Source: Candidatus Sericytochromatia bacterium (GTDB lineage Bacteria > Cyanobacteriota > Sericytochromatia > UBA7694). Taken from it: DNA of 7,138 bases. The stretch is from NCBI GenBank assembly GCA_913773825.1, contig CAJYHH010001125.1, forward strand, positions 1 through 7,138, in the 5' to 3' direction. The notes beneath the pieces were generated by a model. The model was not told where the DNA came from, searched no databases, and saw only the letters and a program-made list of their open reading frames with translations. Each line of letters starts with the position of its first letter. The first letter of the stretch is position 1. This document shows, piece by piece, positions 1-6,827 of the stretch. The translations under genes were made by a program, and so were the position numbers.

Positions 1-115
1 CGTTTTGGGTTATAAGGGGTGAGTGTAAAAGACATAAGAAAAAGATAACAAAGTTAGCTCAAAACAGGGAATACGCAGACTGGATTTTGAGTCTTGTTTT
101 TGCCTTTCAACTCAG

Positions 116-143
116 CACTCACCACCCACCACTCCCCACTTCT
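116..143. repeat. Degenerate heptamer tandem repeat, 4 units
   Basis: Four consecutive 7-base units read CACTCAC, CACCCAC, CACTCCC and CACTTCT. Each unit starts with CAC. C-rich heptamer tracts like this are known as short tandemly repeated repetitive sequences in spacers of many filamentous cyanobacteria. Here the copies are few and imperfect, so the family assignment is tentative. The first unit and the following base form the complement of GGTGAGTG at 18-25. Confidence 0.5.
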
Positions 144-151
144 GTTAATAT

Positions 152-181
152 TTTAGCCTCAAGTGATTTAGCCTCCAGCAT
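152..181. repeat. 15-bp imperfect tandem duplication in the modA leader
   Basis: TTTAGCCTC occurs at 152-160 and again at 167-175, exactly 15 bases apart. The two adjoining 15-base units agree at 11 of 15 positions. The second copy ends just before the modA ribosome binding site. It is probably a small slippage duplication; a role as a paired protein-binding site is possible but unsupported. Confidence 0.45.
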
Positions 182-199
182 ATAAAGAGGATCCCCAAT

Positions 200-970
200 A
201 TGAAGCCTGTTTTTGCAACGCTGTTTGGTCTCTTGCTGATGCTGCCAGCTCCTTCAGCCTTAGCTGAAACAGCTAAAATTGCAGCAGCTGCGGATTTGCA
301 GTATGCTCTGACTGAGATTGCCAAGGGGTTTAAAAGCAGCACCGGTCACAGCTTACAGCTGATTTTTGGTTCTTCAGGCCAGTTTAGCACTCAGATACAA
401 AATGGCGCACCGTTTGAACTGTTTTTATCCGCTGATGAAAGTTATGTGCAGACCTTAGTCAAAAAACAACTGACCCTGGATCAGGGCAGTCTGTACAGCA
501 TTGGCCGGATTGTTCTATTTGCGCCCAAAGGTTCAGTCTTAGATGTCTCAAAAGGTTTAAACGGTCTGAAAGCTCAACAGGCTCAGATCAAACGCTTTGC
601 GATTGCCAATCCTGCTCATGCCCCTTATGGACGCGCCGCCCGCGAGGCCTTAACCAAAGCTGTTTTATGGCAAAGCCTGCAGAGCAAGCTGGTCTTAGGC
701 GAAAATGCCGCCCAGGCCGCTCAATTTGCCGCCACAGGCCCCACTCAGGGCGGGATCATTCCCTATTCACTCGCTTTAGCGCCCGCTCTGCGAGAGCGCG
801 GCAGCTTTGCGCTGATTCCTGCTGATCAGCATGCCCCGCTTAAACAGCGCATGGTGCTGACAAAAAAAGCCGGGCCGGTTGCCAAAGCTTTTTATAACTA
901 TTTACGCCAGGCCCAGGCCCGTAAAGAGTTTCAACGCTATGGCTTTAGCCTGCCGGACCAGCAAAAGTGA
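200..970 (+). CDS. modA: Molybdate ABC transporter, periplasmic substrate-binding protein ModA
   Basis: This 256-residue protein captures molybdate (perhaps tungstate) in the periplasm and delivers it to ModBC. Residues 1-22 form a classical signal peptide: Lys2, a hydrophobic core, and a predicted cut after ALA at 20-22. No lipobox cysteine is present, so the mature protein should be soluble. The ModA-family layout is clear: AAADLQYAL (29-37) and FGSSGQFSTQI (57-67) are the two oxyanion-contact segments, followed by GAPFELFLSAD (69-79), IGRIVLFAP (101-109), ANPAHAPYGRAA (136-147), GENAAQAAQF (167-176) and a C-terminal YLRQAQARKEFQRYGF helix (234-249). The FGSSG and QNGAPFE segments resemble the Azotobacter ModA2-like branch more than E. 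coli ModA, where a serine sits at the position of Asp32. GAGGA 8 bases upstream supports this ATG. Its stop overlaps the modB start. Molybdate versus tungstate preference cannot be decided from sequence. Confidence 0.95.
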   Translation: MKPVFATLFGLLLMLPAPSALAETAKIAAAADLQYALTEIAKGFKSSTGHSLQLIFGSSGQFSTQIQNGAPFELFLSADESYVQTLVKKQLTLDQGSLYSIGRIVLFAPKGSVLDVSKGLNGLKAQQAQIKRFAIANPAHAPYGRAAREALTKAVLWQSLQSKLVLGENAAQAAQFAATGPTQGGIIPYSLALAPALRERGSFALIPADQHAPLKQRMVLTKKAGPVAKAFYNYLRQAQARKEFQRYGFSLPDQQK

Positions 971-1662
971 ATGGGCCTGAGCTGGCGCTGCCCGCACTCA
1001 CTCTTTCGCTGCGGCTGGCTTTGTTTACCGCTTTGCTGCTGCTGCCAATCGGCATTTTGCTGGGGCGCTGGCTGGCGGTCAGTCAACACCCCCTGCGGGC
1101 CTGGCTGGATGCCGCCGTGATGCTGCCGCTGGTGCTGCCCCCAACGGTCTTAGGCTATTATCTGCTGCTGGCTTTAGGCAATCAGACCTGGTTGGGGCGT
1201 GTTTATGAATCGCTGGTCGGTCAGACACTGGCGTTTAGCTTTGAAGGTTTGTTGCTCGCTTCGTTATTGTTTAATTTACCGTTTATGATTCAGCCGATTC
1301 AGCGCGCTTTTGCAGCGATTCCGACCGAAGTACGTGAAGCAGCCCGCTGCTGTGGCCTCAATCGCTGGCAGGCTTTTTGGAAAATTGAAGGCCCTTTAGC
1401 CTGGCCCGGAATTTTAGCCGGACTTGTGCTGAGCTTTGCCCATACACTGGGGGAGTTTGGGGTGGTCTTAATGGTCGGCGGCAATATTCCCAACGAAACC
1501 CAGACGCTTGCAATTGTGATTTACGATCGGGTTCAGGCCTTAGACTTAACGGCCGCCAATCAGCTCTCGCTCCTGCTTTTAGGCAGCTCGTTTGCAGCAG
1601 TTGCGGGACTTTATCTCTTAATGGGCAAACAAAGTCAGAACGGAATTGGCTTACGTGTCTGA
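967..1662 (+). CDS. modB: Molybdate ABC transporter permease ModB
   Basis: This 231-residue inner-membrane permease forms the homodimeric channel of the importer. About five hydrophobic segments are visible, near residues 10-32, 48-70, 90-112, 146-170 and 198-219. The cytoplasmic EAA loop that docks on the ATPase is intact: EAARCCGLNRWQAFWKI at 124-140, followed by the invariant-type P-x-x-x-x-G pattern. The segment from Met169 to about Gln190 (GGNIPNETQTLA at its core) is typical of ModB. Length matches the family (about 220-230). The start is GTG at 967, sharing four bases (GTGA) with the modA stop. No strong ribosome binding site precedes it, so translational coupling to modA is likely. 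The ATG at 971 is out of frame and is not the start. Confidence 0.94.
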   Translation: MNGPELALPALTLSLRLALFTALLLLPIGILLGRWLAVSQHPLRAWLDAAVMLPLVLPPTVLGYYLLLALGNQTWLGRVYESLVGQTLAFSFEGLLLASLLFNLPFMIQPIQRAFAAIPTEVREAARCCGLNRWQAFWKIEGPLAWPGILAGLVLSFAHTLGEFGVVLMVGGNIPNETQTLAIVIYDRVQALDLTAANQLSLLLLGSSFAAVAGLYLLMGKQSQNGIGLRV

Positions 1663-2722
1663 TTTAGACCTGAGCTTTTGCCTGCAGGCCACAAGCCCGG
1701 TGCCGCTTGATATCACGCTGACGTGTAAAGCAGGTCAAATCACCGTTTTAGCCGGCGCTTCCGGCAGTGGTAAAACCACTCTTTTGCGCAGTCTGGCCGG
1801 TCTCCATCGCGTCCAGTCGGGCTTGATCAGAATCGGCCCGTTTAACTGTTTTGATAGCCAGCAAAAAATTGACCTCTCGCCGCAACAGCGCCCGATTGGC
1901 TTAGTCTTTCAGCATCACGCCCTGTTTCCGCATCTCAATGCCCGTGACAATGTAAAGATCGCTCTGCAGCATCTGCCGCGCGCGATGCGACAGTCAAAAG
2001 CCCTGGAATGGCTCAAGCGCGTCCGGCTTGAGACTCACGCTCTTGCACACCCGGCGACGCTGTCGGGTGGTGAGCGTCAACGCCTGGCGCTGGCACGGGC
2101 TTTAGCGCGAGAACCCGCTGCTTTATTGCTTGATGAGCCGTTTGCCGCCATTGATAAAAATCTGCGCCAGGATTTATATCGCGAACTGGCTGAACTGCGA
2201 GATCAATTAAATTTAGCGATTTTATGGGTCACCCATGATCTCGATGAAGCGTTTACGGTTGCTGACTCGCTGGCTTTAATCGATCAAGGCCGACTTTTGC
2301 AGGCTGGCCCCCCTCAGCAAGTCAGGCAGTTTCCGGCAGATTTAAAAGTGGCTCGCCAGCTTGGGCAAGTTAATCTGATGCAAGGTGAGCTCAAAAACGG
2401 AACGCTTTATTGGCAGGGTCATTGCCTGGGCACGCCAAACATCTTTCACCAAAATGACACACTGCAGAAATCAAATGGCAAAACCTGCTGGAGCATTCAG
2501 CCTCAGCAAATCAGACTCTATAACGACACAAATACAGCGGCTGCAGACTCACCCAGATTAGCGGCTCGGCTCCTACGCTGTGTCCGATTAGGTCAGAGTT
2601 GGCATCTGGAATTAGCGCTCGGCAATCAACAGCTAAAGGCTATCACTACTGATTTTTGGCCACTTGGCAAAGTCTGGATAGAGCTCCCGACTTCAGCGAT
2701 TCAGTTGATTCCAGGCAGCTGA
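1655..2722 (+). CDS. modC: Molybdate ABC transporter ATP-binding protein ModC
   Basis: This cytoplasmic ATPase powers molybdate import. Numbering from the GTG at 1655 (355 residues): Walker A GASGSGKT at 34-41, Q-loop VFQHHALF at 84-91, signature LSGGERQ at 136-142, Walker B ALLLDEPF at 156-163 and the switch histidine in WVTHD (His194) are all intact. The C-terminal part (roughly 225-355) looks like a TOBE/OB-type regulatory region, with a SIQPQQIRL motif resembling the RPE segment of TOBE_2 ATPases, then a Mop-like terminal unit. I prefer GTG 1655: it has GGA 10 bases upstream and its N-terminus aligns with the E. coli ModC start. TTG at 1646 would add three residues, but the GGA would then lie only one base away. 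It overlaps modB by 8 bases in a different frame. Molybdate rather than another anion is inferred from the ModA and ModB neighbours. Confidence 0.93.
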   Translation: MSDLDLSFCLQATSPVPLDITLTCKAGQITVLAGASGSGKTTLLRSLAGLHRVQSGLIRIGPFNCFDSQQKIDLSPQQRPIGLVFQHHALFPHLNARDNVKIALQHLPRAMRQSKALEWLKRVRLETHALAHPATLSGGERQRLALARALAREPAALLLDEPFAAIDKNLRQDLYRELAELRDQLNLAILWVTHDLDEAFTVADSLALIDQGRLLQAGPPQQVRQFPADLKVARQLGQVNLMQGELKNGTLYWQGHCLGTPNIFHQNDTLQKSNGKTCWSIQPQQIRLYNDTNTAAADSPRLAARLLRCVRLGQSWHLELALGNQQLKAITTDFWPLGKVWIELPTSAIQLIPGS

Positions 2723-3037
2723 TTTTAGACAAACAGTTATAGAGCCTCCCTGCTCGGCTATTGGAATTCTGCAACGGCTTTGTTACACTGGTTTTAAGGT
2801 TTGGACCATTGTCTTACAGTGCCGCTTTTCTTTATCGCCATCAGACCTTATTAATTTTTTAATATTTTGCTCTTGTAATTAAGTTCTAACGATCTTGCAC
2901 AACAACCTTGCACAACGACCTTGCTTAAGAGATCGCGGGATTCGATCTCACATCCTCGCCCTTTAAATCTTCTTACATCGTTTAGATATTGCATTGCCAG
3001 AAAAACACATCTGAAACTTCGTATCTAAGGAGCCGTT
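2723..3037. other. Inter-operon spacer between modC and mmsA
   Basis: This 315-base stretch has no credible gene. From left to right it holds a weak imperfect hairpin around 2738-2761 (CC/GG and ATAG/CTAT pairing with a bulge) without a T-run, so no clear modC terminator. Next comes an AT-rich tract (2849-2868) containing TAATAT at 2860-2865 without a good -35, then the 13-bp triple repeat at 2888-2926. A weak TAGATA -10-like hexamer lies at 2983-2988, and a strong Shine-Dalgarno (TAAGGAG, 3026-3032) sits before mmsA. The promoter of the pyrimidine operon presumably lies here, but I cannot place it. No GTA-N8-TAC (NtcA-type) site is present. Confidence 0.5.
2888..2926. repeat. 13-bp tandem direct repeat, 3 units, upstream of mmsA
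   Basis: Three head-to-tail units of 13 bases: AACGATCTTGCAC (2888-2900), AACAACCTTGCAC (2901-2913) and AACGACCTTGCTT (2914-2926), consensus AACRAYCTTGCAC. Units 1 and 2 differ at two positions, and units 2 and 3 at three. A 13-bp period is close to, but not, an integral number of helix turns. It could be a set of binding sites for a pathway regulator or a neutral slippage product. It ends 111 bases before the mmsA start codon. Confidence 0.75.
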
Positions 3038-4483
3038 ATGGGTACATTGAAAAATTACATCAATGGTGAATTTGTCGATTCGCAGGCCAGTGAAAGCCTC
3101 GACGTGATCAATCCCTCAACCAACGAGGTGATCGCAAAAGTCCCGTTAAGTACGGCAGCTGATCTCGACAGCGCTGTGGCAGCCGCCAAAATCGCCTTTA
3201 AATCCTGGCGTAAAACCCCACCGGCTGAACGCGCCAAATATATCTTCAAGTTTAAAAACCTGATGGAAGAACACTTTGAAGAAATCGCCCGTCTGGTCAC
3301 AGCTGAGCACGGCAAAACCATCAACGAAGCCCGTGGTGACGTGCGGCGCGGCATCGACAATCTGGACGTCGCCTGCGGCATCCCCTCGCTGATGCAGGGC
3401 GAAGCGCTTGAAGACGTGGGCCGTGGGATTGACTGCACCTCGACACGTCGGCCAATGGGTGTGTTTGCAGCCATTACGCCGTTTAATTTTCCGGCGATGG
3501 TCCCCCTGTGGTTTATGCCTTATGCGATTGCAACCGGCAATACCTTTGTTTTAAAACCTTCTGAGCAAGTCCCCACGACCCAGCAACGGATGTTTGAACT
3601 CTGGGATCAAGTCGGCCTGCCCAAAGGTGTAATCAATATGGTGCACGGCGCTAAAGAAATTGTAAACGGCATGTGTATCCACCCTGATATCAAAGGCGTC
3701 AGCTTTGTGGGCAGCACCCCGATTGCCGAACACGTTTATCGCCTCGGCACCCAAAACGGTAAACGGGTCCAGGCTTTAGGCGGCGCCAAAAACTATCTGG
3801 TCGTGATGCCTGACGCTGAGCTTGAGCAGACCGCCTCTATTTTAGTTGAGTCTTGTTATGGCTGTGCCGGTGAGCGCTGTTTAGCAGGCGCTACGCTCGT
3901 TTTAGTCGGCACCGCTTACGACAAATTTAAAGATATTCTGGTGGAGCGCGCCAAACAGATTAAAGTCGGCAATGGCCTGGATGATGAATCTGTCAGCATG
4001 GGCCCGGTGATCTCTAAAGCCCATAAACAGCGCATAATCAGCTATATCGAAAAAGGGATAGCCGAAGGCGCAGAGCTGGTTTTAGACGGCCGCATCGGCT
4101 ATGAAGACCCTGAGTCCTGCTTTATTGGCCCGACGATCTTTGATCAGGTCAAACCCGACATGACAATTGGCAAAGAAGAGATCTTTGGCCCGGTACTCTG
4201 CCTGATTCAGGCTGAAGATTTAGACGCCGCAATTGAGATTATCGAAAATCACGAACTGGCCAATACCACTTCGATTTTTACCAGCAGCGGTAAGTCAGCC
4301 CGCGAATTTGCCTACGCCGTTGAGCCGAGCATGATTGGCGTCAATATTGGCGTTGCGGCTCCGATGTCTTATTTCAACTTTGGCGGCACCAAACGCTCGT
4401 TTTTTGGCGATCTCAAAGCCCATGGCAAACATGGCATTGAGTTCTACACCGATCGCAAAGTGGTCATTACCCGCTGGCTCTAG
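3038..4483 (+). CDS. mmsA: CoA-acylating (methyl)malonate-semialdehyde dehydrogenase
   Basis: This 481-residue aldehyde dehydrogenase superfamily enzyme oxidises malonate semialdehyde to acetyl-CoA plus CO2, and methylmalonate semialdehyde to propionyl-CoA plus CO2, using NAD+ and CoA. The subfamily assignment rests on several features. The catalytic cysteine is in GERCLAG (Cys281, with Arg280 before it). The general-base glutamate of hydrolytic ALDHs is replaced (Ala246 in QALGGAKNY), as expected for the CoA-dependent branch. The GDVRRG segment (100-105) and PFNFPAMVPLW (148-158) are MMSDH hallmarks. NAD-site segments VLKPSEQ (171-177) and FVGSTPIAEHVY (223-234) are present. GPTIFD and EEIFGPVL follow in the C-terminal half. 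Length is normal (about 480-500). TAAGGAG five bases before the ATG fixes the start. In other settings this enzyme serves valine or myo-inositol breakdown (as IolA); the neighbours here make beta-alanine/pyrimidine catabolism the likely role. A hairpin overlaps its stop codon. Confidence 0.93.
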   Translation: MGTLKNYINGEFVDSQASESLDVINPSTNEVIAKVPLSTAADLDSAVAAAKIAFKSWRKTPPAERAKYIFKFKNLMEEHFEEIARLVTAEHGKTINEARGDVRRGIDNLDVACGIPSLMQGEALEDVGRGIDCTSTRRPMGVFAAITPFNFPAMVPLWFMPYAIATGNTFVLKPSEQVPTTQQRMFELWDQVGLPKGVINMVHGAKEIVNGMCIHPDIKGVSFVGSTPIAEHVYRLGTQNGKRVQALGGAKNYLVVMPDAELEQTASILVESCYGCAGERCLAGATLVLVGTAYDKFKDILVERAKQIKVGNGLDDESVSMGPVISKAHKQRIISYIEKGIAEGAELVLDGRIGYEDPESCFIGPTIFDQVKPDMTIGKEEIFGPVLCLIQAEDLDAAIEIIENHELANTTSIFTSSGKSAREFAYAVEPSMIGVNIGVAAPMSYFNFGGTKRSFFGDLKAHGKHGIEFYTDRKVVITRWL

Positions 4484-4500
4484 TTTGAGCCGGTTTTATT
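4473..4500 (+). terminator. Hairpin plus T-tract over the mmsA stop: possible attenuator
   Basis: GCTGGCTC (4473-4480) can pair with GAGCCGGT (4487-4494): eight pairs, two of them G-T wobbles, around a six-base loop TAGTTT that includes the stop codon. TTTATT follows directly (4495-4500). This looks like an intrinsic terminator, but translating ribosomes would cover the left arm, and the next pathway gene begins 98 bases after the mmsA stop. If functional, it would give partial termination or polarity rather than the operon end. Confidence 0.35.
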
Positions 4501-4581
4501 CAGAGTTTTTCACGGCTTTTTGTCTCGGTTCCCGTCATCACAAGACCCAACAGTTGCTTATAGAAAGGCGTAATCAAAGCT

Positions 4582-5448
4582 ATGGCACGAATTGTCAAAT
4601 CCGGACTGATCCAGGTCGGCAATAAAGTCGATACGGAGAAATCCTGCGAAGAACATCGCAACGGTATGATTGAAGCGCATCTGAAATATATCGATGAGGC
4701 TGGCCGCCAGGGTGTCAATATTCTCTGCTTTCAGGAGATTTTTACCGGCCCCTATTTTTGCCCTTCTCAAGACAGCAAATGGTATGACCTGGCTGAAGAA
4801 ATCCCCAATGGCCCCACCACTCAGCTAATGATGGAATACGCCAAAAAATACAATATGGTGATTGTCGTTCCGATCTACGAAAAAGAGATGACCGGCGTCT
4901 ATTACAACACCGCTGCCGTGATCGACGCTGACGGCACTTACCTGGGCAAATACCGCAAAAACCATATTCCCCAGGTTAAAGGCTTCTGGGAGAAGTTCTT
5001 TTTTAAACCCGGCAATATGGGCTACCCGGTCTTTGATACGGCTTATGCCAAAGTGGGGGTGTATATCTGCTATGACCGCCACTTCCCTGATGGCGCTCGC
5101 TGTTTAGGTCTAAACGGTGCTGAAATTGTTTATAACCCCTCTGCCACCGTGGCGGGTTTAAGTGAATACCTCTGGAAAATCGAACAGCCCGCTCACGCTG
5201 TTGCCAACGGCTATTATGTCGGCGCGATCAACCGCGTGGGTATGGAAGGCCCCTGGAACATTGGTGAGTTTTACGGCCAGTCTTACTTTGTCAATCCACG
5301 CGGCCAGATTATCGCTGAAGCCAGCCGTGACCAAGATGAGCTCTTAGTAGCAGAGCTCGACATGGATCAAATCAAAGAAGTGCGGGATCTCTGGCAGTTC
5401 TACCGCGATCGCCGTCCTGAGACCTATGGTCCGCTGGTTGCGCTCTAA
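4582..5448 (+). CDS. Beta-ureidopropionase (N-carbamoyl-beta-alanine amidohydrolase), nitrilase superfamily
   Basis: This 288-residue cytosolic amidohydrolase cleaves N-carbamoyl-beta-alanine (and N-carbamoyl-beta-aminoisobutyrate) to the beta-amino acid, CO2 and NH3, the third step of reductive pyrimidine breakdown. The nitrilase Glu-Lys-Cys triad is complete: Glu52 in CFQEIF, Lys126 in KYRKNHIP, and the nucleophile Cys163 in YICYDRHFP. A further Glu137 in GFWEKFF is a candidate second glutamate. Segments NPSATVAGLSEYLW (185-198) and GAINRVG (214-220) closely match what I recall of eukaryotic UPB1, which carries an extra N-terminal extension missing here. Context supports this over a generic nitrilase, D-carbamoylase or N-carbamoylputrescine amidase (the last is the main alternative). 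The Shine-Dalgarno GAAAGG (4563-4568) lies 13 bases before the ATG, a long spacing. Its last codons are part of a 14-bp tandem duplication. Confidence 0.9.
   Translation: MARIVKSGLIQVGNKVDTEKSCEEHRNGMIEAHLKYIDEAGRQGVNILCFQEIFTGPYFCPSQDSKWYDLAEEIPNGPTTQLMMEYAKKYNMVIVVPIYEKEMTGVYYNTAAVIDADGTYLGKYRKNHIPQVKGFWEKFFFKPGNMGYPVFDTAYAKVGVYICYDRHFPDGARCLGLNGAEIVYNPSATVAGLSEYLWKIEQPAHAVANGYYVGAINRVGMEGPWNIGEFYGQSYFVNPRGQIIAEASRDQDELLVAELDMDQIKEVRDLWQFYRDRRPETYGPLVAL
5405..5412. repeat. HIP1 octamer (GCGATCGC)
   Basis: A perfect GCGATCGC palindrome inside the beta-ureidopropionase gene. HIP1 is greatly over-represented in many cyanobacterial genomes. The hit lies in the in-frame codons CGC GAT CGC (Arg-Asp-Arg), so protein constraint could also explain it. 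Confidence 0.5.
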
Positions 5449-5467
5449 ACACAGCGCTCTAAACACG
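5440..5467. repeat. 14-bp tandem duplication across the beta-ureidopropionase stop
   Basis: GCGCTCTAAACACA (5440-5453) is followed immediately by GCGCTCTAAACACG (5454-5467), identical at 13 of 14 positions. The first copy contains the last sense codons (Ala, GCG, partly outside the protein frame check; Leu, CTC) and the TAA stop at 5446-5448; the second copy is in the spacer. The pair also allows a small hairpin, GCGCT (5440-5444) with AGCGC (5453-5457). The duplication lengthens the spacer without touching the aminotransferase Shine-Dalgarno at 5486-5490. Confidence 0.75.
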
Positions 5468-5496
5468 GCACGGTAAAGAATCTTCAGGAGTCGATC

Positions 5497-6819
5497 ATGA
5501 ACGAACAAGATCAAGAACTTTATGAGCTGCGCAAGCGGCATCTGACCCATACAGCCAATCACTATTACAAAGAGCCTCTGCATCTGGTCAAAGCCAGCGG
5601 CACACGGGTCTGGGACAGCAATGGCAAAGAATATCTTGATGCAATCTGCGGAATTGTCAGTATTTCAGTTGGCCATAATCACCCAAAAGTCAAACAGGCC
5701 TTAATTGAGCGCTTTAACAACGACGGGATTCAGCATCCGAGTATTCTGTACCAAAACGAGCCGACCATTAAGCTGGCTCAGCGTCTGGCAGAATATTCAC
5801 CACCGGGCTTAAATCGCGTGTTTTTTAGCAATTCAGGTTCTGAAGCCAATGAATATGCGGTCATGGCCGCTCGCAATATTACCGGTGAAGAGCTGGTGAT
5901 CTCGCTTAAACACGGTTATCACGGCGGCACTTTACTGACTACCACCCTGTGTGGTCACAGCACCTGGAAGTTCCGGGGCCAGCCTTTGGCCGGTGTGGTT
6001 CACGCCACGCCGCCATATTATTACCGCAACGCCACAGAAGGTCAGTCCGCTGAAGACTATGCCCGCCAATGTGCCCGCGAGCTCGAAGAAACCATTTTGA
6101 CCACCAGCCGCGGCAAAATTGCCGGGATGATTATTGAGCCGATTATGGGTGTAGGTGGCTTTATTGATGCCCACCCGGTATTTTTGCAGGAAGCCTACAG
6201 AATCTGCAAAAAATATGGCGGCATGTATATCTCAGATGAGGTCCAGACCGGCATTGGCCGCACCGGTGAAGGCTTCTTTGCCGCACCGGCAATGGGCGTT
6301 ACGCCCGATATGATCACCATGGCCAAATCACTGGGCAACGGCGCGCCAATTGGGGCTGTTGTCATGACCGATGAAATTAGCGAAGCTTTAGCGGGCAAGC
6401 TGCATTTTAATACCTTTGGTGGTGACCCTTATCAGACGCTGCAAGCTCTGGTCTGCCTCGACATCATCGAAGAAGATAACCTGATGGCGAATATTTCCGA
6501 GATGGGTGAATTTTTGCAGGAGCGCTTAAACGCCCTCAAAGAAAAACACCAGCTGGTAGGCGATGTGCGCGGCCGAGGCCTGATGTGGGGCCTGGAGTTA
6601 GTTCGCGATCGCCAGACCAAAGAACATGCTGGCAGCGAAACAATCGCCGTCATGGAAGCCGCCCGTGAGCGCGGTCTGTTAATAGGCAAAGGTGGCTTAC
6701 ACGGCAACGTGATCCGCTTCTCGCCGCCTTATACCATCAGCCGTGAAGAGTGTGAACGCATTGTTGAAGTGCTGGATCAGTCTTTGGCCGCTGTGGCAGC
6801 GGTCCCTGTCAGCGTCTAG
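5497..6819 (+). CDS. Class III PLP-dependent aminotransferase, likely beta-alanine transaminase
   Basis: This 440-residue cytosolic aminotransferase of the AGXT2 / omega-amino-acid type most likely moves the amino group of beta-alanine or beta-aminoisobutyrate to a 2-oxo acid (pyruvate, glyoxylate or 2-oxoglutarate), giving (methyl)malonate semialdehyde for the dehydrogenase encoded first in this operon. PLP-site landmarks are complete: NSGSEANE (112-119) binds the phosphate, HGYHG (139-143) stacks on the ring, Asp247 in YISDEVQTGIGRTG contacts the pyridine nitrogen, Lys277 in MAKSLGNGAPIG is the Schiff-base lysine, and Thr306 is in NTFGGDPY. A C-terminal IRFSPPYTIS segment carries an arginine (about 412) at the usual carboxylate-binding region. 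Length is typical. AGGAG at 5486-5490, six bases before the ATG, supports the start. Family members vary widely in substrate, so the beta-alanine role is inferred from neighbours. A strong hairpin follows. Confidence 0.9.
   Translation: MNEQDQELYELRKRHLTHTANHYYKEPLHLVKASGTRVWDSNGKEYLDAICGIVSISVGHNHPKVKQALIERFNNDGIQHPSILYQNEPTIKLAQRLAEYSPPGLNRVFFSNSGSEANEYAVMAARNITGEELVISLKHGYHGGTLLTTTLCGHSTWKFRGQPLAGVVHATPPYYYRNATEGQSAEDYARQCARELEETILTTSRGKIAGMIIEPIMGVGGFIDAHPVFLQEAYRICKKYGGMYISDEVQTGIGRTGEGFFAAPAMGVTPDMITMAKSLGNGAPIGAVVMTDEISEALAGKLHFNTFGGDPYQTLQALVCLDIIEEDNLMANISEMGEFLQERLNALKEKHQLVGDVRGRGLMWGLELVRDRQTKEHAGSETIAVMEAARERGLLIGKGGLHGNVIRFSPPYTISREECERIVEVLDQSLAAVAAVPVSV
6605..6612. repeat. HIP1 octamer (GCGATCGC)
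   Basis: Second perfect GCGATCGC in the window, within the aminotransferase gene. Like the first, it falls on in-frame CGC GAT CGC (Arg-Asp-Arg). It is weak support for a cyanobacterial origin. Confidence 0.5.
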
Positions 6820-6827
6820 TTCAAGAT

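Larger units (their letters stand above)
1..199 (+). other. Leader and upstream spacer of the modABC operon
   Basis: No credible gene lies here. The stretch holds an 8-bp inverted pair (GGTGAGTG at 18-25, CACTCACC at 116-123), a heptamer tract (116-143) and a 15-bp tandem duplication (152-181). A possible extended -10 element, TGTTAATAT at 143-151, has no recognisable -35 partner, so it is only a weak promoter candidate. The modA ribosome binding site GAGGA is at 187-191. I found no convincing ModE-type palindrome, so any molybdate-dependent control cannot be read from this sequence. Confidence 0.5.

Noticed and set aside
181..186. TATAAA as the modA -10 promoter element
   Set aside because: It abuts the Shine-Dalgarno at 187-191; a transcript starting about seven bases later would lack the ribosome binding site.
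2723..3037. NtcA (GTA-N8-TAC) site ahead of the pyrimidine operon, expected if nitrogen-controlled in a cyanobacterium
   Set aside because: The only GTA triplets in the spacer (2875 and 3021) are not followed by TAC at the required distance.
1..3037. A functional link between molybdate uptake and pyrimidine breakdown
   Set aside because: None of the pathway enzymes seen is a molybdoenzyme, the two groups are separated by 315 bases, and the neighbourhood is most simply coincidental.
3055..3474. 139-residue open frame on the minus strand inside mmsA
   Set aside because: It is antisense to a well-conserved dehydrogenase with all motifs in place, and its low-complexity Ser/Arg-rich product resembles no family I know.
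4335..4625. Overlapping + strand frame bridging mmsA and the beta-ureidopropionase gene
   Set aside because: It overlaps the conserved 3' end of mmsA and the start of the next gene; the product shows no domain and there is no ribosome binding site.
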